A DNA stretch of 64,000 nucleotides from positions 1-64,000 of the forward strand of contig JAOFXR010000008.1 in NCBI GenBank assembly GCA_028047635.1, in the 5' to 3' direction. Positions 53,910 to 61,116 of the stretch are shown piece by piece; positions within the stretch are counted from its first letter, which is position 1; every line of letters begins with the position of its first letter. The position numbers and the translations under genes are program-made. The notes beneath the pieces are model-generated. The model saw only the letters and a program-made list of their open reading frames with translations. It made no database searches and was not told the DNA's origin. The DNA comes from Verrucomicrobiales bacterium (lineage in GTDB: Bacteria; Verrucomicrobiota; Verrucomicrobiia; Verrucomicrobiales; DEV007).

Positions 53910-54912
53910 TCAGTTTCTTTAGGTTAGCCTGATACTGCGCGGCATCCGTGACGGTCTCATTCAGCTCGAGAGGGCGACCTACGATCATTCCGGCGTGAGA
54001 ACTGAAATCGTTGAGGTAGCCGGAAATTGATTTATCGACGACGACCTTTTTGTAGTTCCGCGAGGCGCGCATAAAGCGGGCGACTCCGTCTTTGGTTCTC
54101 GAAATCAGTCCCACGTGCGAACAATAACCGCCGTGGTGCTTTGTCGCGATTCCAATGACATCGCCATCCCGCAACTGAGGTTCGATCGCGGCGACTTTTG
54201 ACTTGGGGATGTAGTGCACCGGCATCGCCGCGACGCGGTCTTCTGTCTCCTTCATCGGTGCACGCAATTCCGGGTTATTTTTGAGGTAACGGTAGCTCTT
54301 CCAGAGAATCGTCATCTCGCTGATTTTCCGGCCCTGAATCTGCTCTGCGCCGGGTAAGCCTGGAGTGATGTAGTTGCAGGTGCCACGTGCATCGTTTTCA
54401 ATAAACCATTCTGCGAGGTAGTGGATGCGTTCAAGGTAGTTGCCTGAGCAATGGCCGCCGCGGTAGCGAGTAAATTGAATTTCCCTCAGAAGATCCTCCG
54501 GACTGTACTGTGATTTGGGCGCCCCTAACATGCGCGCCATGCCTAGGCATGGCGCGAAAAAAGTCCAGCAGTCGAGTCCGTCGAGATTGACGGAAGGGGA
54601 TTCGATGTGGTCATCGATTTCCAGGGTGAAATTCTGATAAGGAAGACCACGCAACTCGTAGGCACATTTCATGAGGCGCTCATTCATGGGAAGCTTGCCC
54701 CAGTCTTCCTTCAGAGCCTTTTCCACGATGCCGTTAAACCGCGCCTCCCCCTTGAAAATTGTCGACATCGGTAACGGTCGTCTCAAGGCCGGCTGAGAAG
54801 AGGCATTCTCCTTTTTCGCTTCCAACTGGTAAGCCAGCTGGGCCTGAGCCGGATTTGAGAAAAGGGCAGCGCTACCCAGAGCGAGACAGGAACGTCGACT
54901 GATTGCTTTCAT
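53902..54912 (-). CDS. DUF1460 amidase-like protein, TAT-exported
   Basis: MKAISRRSCLALGSAALFS is a twin-arginine-type signal. The 336-residue body matches DUF1460, an NlpC/P60-related fold reported to hold N-acetylmuramoyl-L-alanine amidases: NLDGLDCWTFFAPCL with candidate nucleophile Cys115, QFTRYRGGHCSGNYLERIHY and HHGGYCSHVGLISR with His266. The likely role is peptidoglycan turnover or recycling in the periplasm. It is transcribed away from the hairpin-rich region beginning at 54913. Confidence 0.88.
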   Translation of the reverse strand: MKAISRRSCLALGSAALFSNPAQAQLAYQLEAKKENASSQPALRRPLPMSTIFKGEARFNGIVEKALKEDWGKLPMNERLMKCAYELRGLPYQNFTLEIDDHIESPSVNLDGLDCWTFFAPCLGMARMLGAPKSQYSPEDLLREIQFTRYRGGHCSGNYLERIHYLAEWFIENDARGTCNYITPGLPGAEQIQGRKISEMTILWKSYRYLKNNPELRAPMKETEDRVAAMPVHYIPKSKVAAIEPQLRDGDVIGIATKHHGGYCSHVGLISRTKDGVARFMRASRNYKKVVVDKSISGYLNDFSSHAGMIVGRPLELNETVTDAAQYQANLKKLIS

Positions 54913-55322
54913 CCTCTATAAAATACCGAAAATTGTGGGGAATACCAGATTAAGTTAAGATATCTAAATGAGTTGGGGGTGATCGAGGGGTTCGGGAGGA
55001 GGATTTGGGGGAGATTGCGGAACGAAAAGCCGGCCGCGCAGCTAGCGGCAAGCCACGTATCATTTTTGGGCTGATCGGTTCTCCCTTTTTAGACTGTCCT
55101 CACCTTGCGTTTGCTTAAGGTGCGAAAGAGGGGGCCTCACTACGGAGTGATATCAGCCACATCAGGTCCTGTTTGAGAGCCCTGCGAGAGGCACCCTGAT
55201 AGACGCATACTTTTTGAATACCTCCCTGCTAAATCAGGGGCTGGAGGACATTCTCAATCAAGAATACCTCAGGTGATATCACTTTTGGGGGTGATACTAA
55301 TAACTACTGTTCGGTCTAGAAA
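54913..55322. other. hairpin-rich intergenic region
   Basis: 410 bases with no convincing frame. Structures in order: CACCTT (55101-55106) / AAGGTG (55117-55122); TCACT-ACGG-AGTGA (55137-55150); CCCTG-CTAAAT-CAGGG (55224-55239) with outer CCTCC (55221-55225) and GGAGG (55243-55247) as alternative pairing; and the perfect 10-base palindrome GTGATATCAC (55273-55282). The last lies 41 bases before the next gene and could be its operator. The density of structures suggests a non-coding RNA or a cluster of binding sites. Confidence 0.4.
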
Positions 55323-55751
55323 ATGAAGCCGGAGAAAATCACACTAGATAGCTTCGGCGACTTTCACCTCTGGCAGAAGACTCTGAATGGCCACGAATTC
55401 TTTTACTATACCGGCGAGATCACTACCACGAACAAAGTAGTCAAGGTTGTTCTCCACCCGCCAAAGGGCACTCTCGATTGGGATGAATTTATTAGGTCGG
55501 CACCCGCTTTGATTGCCTCGATCAATGGGAGGCACAGAGAGATCATTTTATCGCGATGGTTTCCGATTTGGAACTTGCTCCGAAGATATGGCGACTGGTC
55601 GATCACACCACGAAATCATCGGAAACTTGCGGAGAAGCTGCATCTTCAAACAATCAAGATAATCGCCGACGAAGATCACGAGATCATCCTCAAAGGGGTT
55701 CCGACGCATTCTTTTCTGGACCTCTTCGTCAGCTTTGATGAGGCGTTTTAG
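55323..55751 (+). CDS. protein of unknown function
   Basis: 142 residues, no signal peptide or membrane span, no family recognised. It is rich in aromatic and charged residues (FHLWQKTLNGHEFFYYTG, RWFPIWNLLRRYGDW). The alternating pattern suggests an alpha/beta domain. It starts soon after the palindrome GTGATATCAC and stands alone. Its surroundings are intergenic on both sides, which together with the lack of relatives I know may point to recent acquisition. Confidence 0.6.
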   Translation: MKPEKITLDSFGDFHLWQKTLNGHEFFYYTGEITTTNKVVKVVLHPPKGTLDWDEFIRSAPALIASINGRHREIILSRWFPIWNLLRRYGDWSITPRNHRKLAEKLHLQTIKIIADEDHEIILKGVPTHSFLDLFVSFDEAF

Positions 55752-56376
55752 ATGGCGGACGCTTGGTTCGATGGCTGACCGAAAACCGGACCGAACAAGC
55801 CGGCGATCGTAAGCCCAATTCCGCTGTGAGTTGATTGACTTCTCCGGTTGGAATTCCTATCCTAAAATCGAGATCGCGCTGGTCTCTCTAACATATGAAT
55901 GGGATCTACTGAAATGAACGAACTTGACTAATGTCGTTTTTCTTCTCTTGAGTTATTCGGCCTTTTTTCCCGTAATGGGTCCTTCGCACTCGTATGAATG
56001 GAAAGACGAGCCCGAATCGTTTCAGTCTATAGACGCGCTCAATGAAGGAAGGATTAGTAGCGAGGGGCTGATGCTTATTGATCTTCAACCAGAAGAACGA
56101 AGTGACGATGCCCGTGAGATCCCATGATGAAAAAATCTTCCAGGGGCCTGTCCCTCGAAGGGCGCTTCTCAAAGAGAACAGAGGGCCGCTCCCCTTAGGC
56201 TGTGGCTGTCGGTCTGTTATGGATTGAGAGGCGGCTAGGTTTTCCGGTGAATAGAAAGTCACCTTATTTTCAATCTTTAATCGGGACCTGATTCTGCTGG
56301 CGCGATGCGTCTTTTCAGCGACTATCGTCGTATCTCTCTCGTTTCTCCTATCACAGTCCCCCGCCCGAGTGACCTT
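55752..56376. other. 625-base stretch without a clear gene
   Basis: A plus frame from a TTG at 55924 to 56127 (67 codons, hydrophobic start VVFLLLSYSAFF then acidic) and an opposing minus frame 56262-55906 (118 codons) overlap; neither is convincing. CCCTC (about 56151) and GAGGG (about 56183) can pair around a 24-base loop with GGGGC / GCTCCCC outside, a possible terminator or structured RNA. The promoter of the desaturase should lie near 56250-56370. Confidence 0.35.
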
Positions 56377-57486
56377 ATGCTATCCCGCATCCCTTTTCAG
56401 CGTGTAAACTGGATCAATTCCGTTTTCCTTTTTATCATTTCCGCACTGGCCGTCATTGCCGCTCCTATCTATCTCGTCAAATACGGGATGGATTGGTTTA
56501 CCGGTGGGCTGATGCTGTTTTACATCATCGCGACCGGCCTCAGCATCACGCTGGGCTATCACCGGCTCTTCTCGCATCTCTCCTTCAAGGCCAAATGGCC
56601 GGTGCGACTTGCCACCCTGATTTTTGGGGCCTGCGCTTTTGAAAATTCCGCTCTTTGTTGGGTCTCGGATCATCGAAATCACCACAAACATACCGATCAC
56701 GACGACGATCCTTACGATATTTCGAAAGGCTTTTTCTGGGCTCACATGGGTTGGATTCTCTTCAAGGTCGAACCTGCCCGCCCGCTCGATAACGTGTCTG
56801 ATTTGCAAAAAGACGAATTTGTCATGTGGCAGGCCCGCTGGGACAAGTGGATCGCTGCTCTCGTTGGCCTCGCGTTGCCGGCGCTGCTATGTGGGCTCTG
56901 GTCCGGAAGTTGGGTCGGAGCGCTCGGAGGATTTCTCCTCGTGGGCCCGTTGCGGATATTCCTCGTTCAGCAAAGCACTTTTTTCATCAATTCCCTGTGC
57001 CACACCCTCGGCCGTCAGCCATATTCGAGGAACTGCAGCGCGAAAGACAGCACCCTGATGGCATTTCTCACCTTTGGAGAAGGCTATCACAACTACCACC
57101 ACGAGTTTCAGCATGATTACCGCAACGGTGTGAGAGCGTGGTGCTTTGATCCCACCAAGTGGATGATCTGGCTCCTTGAGAAAGTGGGTCTTGCTTCGAA
57201 TCTTCGGCGCGTCCCCAATAGTCGGATTCTCCTTGCTGAAATGGGCGAAGCCCGACGTCGGACGAGCGAGCATCTTGAGAAACTGGCTGCCTCTGGAGTG
57301 ACCGTTAGCGATCGAAGCCATCAGGCGGTGGTCGAACTGCTGGAGCGGGCTACTAAAAGTTACCACGAGCTGGAATCCGCCACGAGTGAGAGTGTTGAAA
57401 TGTCGAAGGACAAGGTCGCTCAATGGCGTCGTGAAACGAGCGAGCTCATGTCTCGCCTCGCTAAGCTGACACCTTCGCTGGGGTGA
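56377..57486 (+). CDS. acyl-CoA/acyl-lipid delta-9-type fatty acid desaturase
   Basis: Membrane di-iron desaturase. The three histidine boxes are HRLFSH (62-67), HRNHHKH (99-105) and HNYHH (238-242, in FGEGYHNYHHEFQHDYR). Four predicted spans lie in two pairs. ATG 56377 (MLSRIPFQRVNW) is the natural start; 24 residues further upstream look untranslated. A helical C-terminal tail (about 310-369, rich in Glu, Ser and Arg) extends beyond the core. It should introduce a double bond into membrane fatty acids, for example in the cold. Confidence 0.92.
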   Translation: MLSRIPFQRVNWINSVFLFIISALAVIAAPIYLVKYGMDWFTGGLMLFYIIATGLSITLGYHRLFSHLSFKAKWPVRLATLIFGACAFENSALCWVSDHRNHHKHTDHDDDPYDISKGFFWAHMGWILFKVEPARPLDNVSDLQKDEFVMWQARWDKWIAALVGLALPALLCGLWSGSWVGALGGFLLVGPLRIFLVQQSTFFINSLCHTLGRQPYSRNCSAKDSTLMAFLTFGEGYHNYHHEFQHDYRNGVRAWCFDPTKWMIWLLEKVGLASNLRRVPNSRILLAEMGEARRRTSEHLEKLAASGVTVSDRSHQAVVELLERATKSYHELESATSESVEMSKDKVAQWRRETSELMSRLAKLTPSLG

Positions 57487-57524
57487 GCGAAAATTAAGCG
57501 CCTTGCTTGGGTTCGGCCGGAGTC

Positions 57525-58841
57525 TTATCTGGCGGCTGGAAGCTCGTCACCCCTTGGCACGGGGGATTCGATCAACTCGAAGTGATCGACGATAACGGGG
57601 TGGTTCTTCGGAAAGTTCGTGATAAAGACTGTGGCGGTTTTCGTGTCAGGACCCGTCGTAAACTCGAGGCTCTTTCGTGTGAAGTTTGGTTTGAAGAAAC
57701 TAATGGTTCGTTTGTCGCCTCCGTATGCGGCGACATTGAGGTAGGCGTCAGTCCAGGCATCCTTCATATTGGTAGCAGGGAGTTTAACCCTGGCTGAGAG
57801 GACGTAGGTGGTGTTGGGTTTGACGGTGACGGTTTGTTGGATTTTGCCTTCTTTCGTGAGCTGCGCCGCGAATGTGCCAATGTAGGCGTCTTTGGTGAGC
57901 GCTCCTCCGCCACTCCAGTATTTCAGGTCTTCTTCGAAGCCCTGGTTGCCGAAGAGGTTGGGGAGCGGTTGGGTATTCGTTTCGGGTTTAGCGCGTTGCC
58001 AGATACGGCATTAGTCGACGACGAATCGGGGGCTGTTTTTGAAGTGTTCTGCTTTAAGCAGGGCGGGGTTCATTTCCCAGTCGAATGTCTCAGAGTCGAT
58101 CCAGACTTTTTGCTCGTTGGTGGCGACCCATTGGTTTCCCAGTTGTTGTCGAGTGACGGTATTGATAAGGCGGCCGTCGATATAGATGCGGAGAAAGTCA
58201 GGATCCCATTCGAGCCCGTAGGTGTGAAAGTCGTCGGCAACTTTGAAGTTGAGGTGATGGTCGTTTTCCCAGATTCGTGTGCCGAAGTGGGGTGAACCTT
58301 TTCGCCAATCGTGGAAAGAGGTATTATAGAGGAAGGCCGAGTTCGAATTGGTCGGGTTTTCACCGAAATGCTCGAAGACGTCAATCTCGCCCCCGATGCC
58401 GGTAGTCCAGAACGAGGATGATACAGGACCCGCGGCAGCTTTGCAGCGCATCTCAAGGTAGCCGTGCTTGAACATTGCTTTTGAAACGATGGAGCCGGTG
58501 GTGACAGGGGCTGCTTTGCCGTAAGGGACTCCTTTGAGGGGCGTCTCTGAGAATTGGAAATCAGGATCCCACCGCGAGGCGATTGTAAGGTTGCCGTTCG
58601 CGACGGTGACGTTCGCCGGGTTGAATTGGGAAGGCGCGCGCCCTTTCCATTCATTGTAATAATTGCCATCGAGTCCGAGGTTGTTCCATTTCGTGAGATC
58701 GAGGGAATCGCCGTTGAACTCGTCTGAGACAGATTCGATGAGAGTCCAGCCGCCACGGTTCGACGGATCCGACACGGGGACGGGATCTCCGAATGCGTTC
58801 GACGTGGCGAGAAGGGTAAAGAAGAGGGTGCAGCGGGTCAT
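57525..58841 (-). pseudogene. secreted GH16 glycoside hydrolase with C-terminal module, interrupted by TAA
   Basis: A signal peptide (CTLFFTLLATSNAFG) precedes a GH16 domain. The catalytic motif is GGEIDVFEHFG with Glu152 and Glu157, and GYLEMRCKAAAGPVSSSFW precedes it. The domain ends FKNSPRFVVD, then TAA at 58011-58013, then CRIWQRAKPE in the same frame. GH16 enzymes usually read VDYVR-type sequence there, so TAC to TAA is the likely change. The frame continues for 160 residues as a beta-sandwich, probably carbohydrate-binding (LFGNQGFEEDLKYWSGGGAL, KPNTTYVLSARVKL), to a stop at 57525. Up to the stop the catalytic domain is almost complete, so a truncated enzyme could still fold. Beta-agarase or related activity is possible. 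Confidence 0.85.
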
Positions 58842-58892
58842 GAAAATGAATGCCGATTAGATTGCGTAATCGAAACTGATCAGTGGTGCTTT

Positions 58893-59630
58893 CTACTGAT
58901 CGACGCTGTCAGCTTCCGGAGCATCCCCGGGCTCATTTCGATAAAGGATCGCGCCGGTTTGTTTCTCGAACTCTGCGGACATTTTTTGAAGCAAGTCCTG
59001 TCGAAGCAGCTGGTTGATTTCGAAGACCAGGTTCTGATTGAGTTTCCATTTCTCAGCCTTGGCCTCGACGAAGCCGGCTGCGACTCCTTCCGTTTGGAAA
59101 CGCAGCAGGTAATTCTCCGTTTCCCGGTCATAGAGAGTCCCGTCTGCTTTTGCGGTGCCGTCTTTGTAATAGCTTTTGCCGTCGACAACGAGAGGTGGCT
59201 TGTAGCTATGCGTCCAATAGATGAAGAGGTAACGCTTGATCAGGATGGCTTCAACTCTCTCCGTCCAGTCCTCTTCCATCGGTTCGCTGGCGAATGAACT
59301 CTGAAGCAAGCGACCCATACCGTAGTTGGTGTTCAGGATTAATTTGTCCTCCGTCGTCAGCCTACTCAGCATCGGAGAGCCAAGTTCTTGAATCGAAACC
59401 GTGAGCGAGTTTGCAGGGGATAGCGGTTCAGCGAGTGGTGTTGCCAAGGCGAATGGCTTCCCTTCATAGGGGAAATCGGCAGCAAGCGCTTCGAACTCTG
59501 CGGCGAAAGCGTCGATACGTTCACGCAGTCCGGTTTCCTGTGAGAACTCGCGTTTGGTTGGCTCTCCGCACGAAGTGAGTAAGACGATTACCACTAGCGG
59601 ACAGGAGAACAGAACCAGACGTCTGAACAT
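58893..59630 (-). CDS. lipoprotein of unknown function
   Basis: A lipoprotein signal ends in VVIVLLTSC with lipidated Cys21. The 225-residue mature part is mostly helical, with Glu/Arg-rich segments and the stretch KRYLFIYWTHSYKPPLVVDG. No family is recognised. It is upstream of, and in the same direction as, the GH16 gene with a gap of 51 bases, so it may belong to the same unit. Confidence 0.7.
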   Translation of the reverse strand: MFRRLVLFSCPLVVIVLLTSCGEPTKREFSQETGLRERIDAFAAEFEALAADFPYEGKPFALATPLAEPLSPANSLTVSIQELGSPMLSRLTTEDKLILNTNYGMGRLLQSSFASEPMEEDWTERVEAILIKRYLFIYWTHSYKPPLVVDGKSYYKDGTAKADGTLYDRETENYLLRFQTEGVAAGFVEAKAEKWKLNQNLVFEINQLLRQDLLQKMSAEFEKQTGAILYRNEPGDAPEADSVDQ

Positions 59631-59704
59631 AACGAAAGAGTAAAGACGAAACGGGGCGCTCTGGAAAGCATCTGTTTTGCAGCGGTAATCTTTCGCTACT
59701 CTAA

Positions 59705-61090
59705 TTATGCCAGAATCCCTTTCACAATCTCACCATGCACATCGGTGAGGCGGAAGTCTCGTCCTGCGTAGCGGTAGGTGAGCTTTTCATGATTCAGGCC
59801 CAGCAAATGCAAAATCGTGGCGTGCCAGTCGTGAATGTGAACTTTATCGAGGACTGCTTTGTGGCCGTGGTCGTCGGTTGCGCCATAACGCAAGCCGCCT
59901 TTGACGCCGCCTCCGGCCATCCACATGGAATAGCCCTGATTATTATGATCGCGCCCGTTCGTGCCCTGAGCGTGTGGCGTTCTTCCAAACTCACCGGCCC
60001 ACATCACCAAGGTGTCTTTGAGCATGTCTCTGTCCTTGAGATCCCGGAGCAGTCCGGCAATGGGTTGATCAATCTCGTTACAGTTCCGCGTCAGGCTGTC
60101 GCGAAGGTTGTTGTGATGATCCCAGTTCCCGTGATTGATCTGAATGAAGCGAACCCCGGCTTCCGCCATGCGACGGGCGCTGAGACACTGACGTCCGAAT
60201 CCGGCGGTGGTGTTGTTTTCCAATCCGTAAAGTTTCTTCGTCGCCTCCGACTCCCTGGAAATATCGAGGACTTCCGGCACTTCATCCTGCATCCGGAAAG
60301 CGAGTTCGTAGGATTCAATGATCCCTTCGACTTCGGGGTGAAACTCATCCCGTTTGAGTTTGGCTTCGTTGAGGGATTTGATGAAATCGAGCTGCACGCG
60401 CTGCATTTCCGAAGTCATCTGAGGATTCTTGATGTTGCTGATCGCTGCTTGTTGATCAGCGGCTACGAAACGGTTTCGAGCCTGCTTACCGATAGGAGTT
60501 CCCTGGTAGATCGCAGGAAGGAAGGCGCTGCCGTAATTCTGGGCGCCGTTCGGTGGAGCGAGAGTGACAAAGCCGGGAAGGCTGTCGTTTTCCGTGCCGA
60601 GCCCGTAGAGGGTCCACGCGCCGAGTGAGGGGCGGACAAACTGGAAGTTCCCGGTATGCATCATCGTCTGCGCCTGCGGGTGATTCGGCAGGTCGGTGTG
60701 CATGCTGTTAATCAGGCAGAGATCGTCGGCGTGGTTCGCGAGCTGGGGGAAGAGCTCGGAAATCGGGAGTCCGCTTTCACCGTGTTGATTGAACTCAAAA
60801 GGGGAGCCGAGAAGTTTGGCGAATCCCTTGGCCTCTTTCCCGCTGTCGCGATTGAGGAGGGGCTTGTGATCAAAGGTATCGACATGTGAGGGGCCACCTT
60901 GCATTGAGAGAAAAATGATCCGTTTTGCCTTGGGGGCAAAGTGGGGGGTTCTTGGCGCGAGAGGATTCAATTCTGCTTCTTTGGCCGCCGCGGCGAGCGC
61001 GGAAAAAGCGAGGTAACCGAAACCACAGGAGCTCGTTTTCAGAGCCACTCTTCGCGAGAATGCTTGAGGATTAAATGCGTTCATAATCAA
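59705..61090 (-). CDS. DUF1501 protein, second copy
   Basis: The N-terminus has FSRRVALKTSSCGFGYLAF, a twin-arginine-like signal. The DUF1501 body matches the copy at 32652: FLSMQGGPSHVDTFDHKPLL, INSMHTDLPNHPQAQTMMHT, WAGEFGRTPHAQGTNGRDHN and ATILHLLGLNHEKLTYRYAG. Metal-type Asp/His residues are conserved and there is no sulfatase nucleophile motif. The protein has 461 residues. It lies 26 bases after the DUF1549/1553 gene, the same order as at the first locus. Confidence 0.93.
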   Translation of the reverse strand: MIMNAFNPQAFSRRVALKTSSCGFGYLAFSALAAAAKEAELNPLAPRTPHFAPKAKRIIFLSMQGGPSHVDTFDHKPLLNRDSGKEAKGFAKLLGSPFEFNQHGESGLPISELFPQLANHADDLCLINSMHTDLPNHPQAQTMMHTGNFQFVRPSLGAWTLYGLGTENDSLPGFVTLAPPNGAQNYGSAFLPAIYQGTPIGKQARNRFVAADQQAAISNIKNPQMTSEMQRVQLDFIKSLNEAKLKRDEFHPEVEGIIESYELAFRMQDEVPEVLDISRESEATKKLYGLENNTTAGFGRQCLSARRMAEAGVRFIQINHGNWDHHNNLRDSLTRNCNEIDQPIAGLLRDLKDRDMLKDTLVMWAGEFGRTPHAQGTNGRDHNNQGYSMWMAGGGVKGGLRYGATDDHGHKAVLDKVHIHDWHATILHLLGLNHEKLTYRYAGRDFRLTDVHGEIVKGILA

Positions 61091-61116
61091 TAAGTAAGCG
61101 TGGTATTTTAAGCGGA

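Noticed and set aside
55137-55150. TCACT-ACGG-AGTGA as a third copy of the palindromic repeat
   Set aside because: Similar stem but different loop and no shared flanks.
55906-56262. Minus-strand 118-codon frame
   Set aside because: No signal, motif or codon pattern; overlaps a plus frame of equal weakness.
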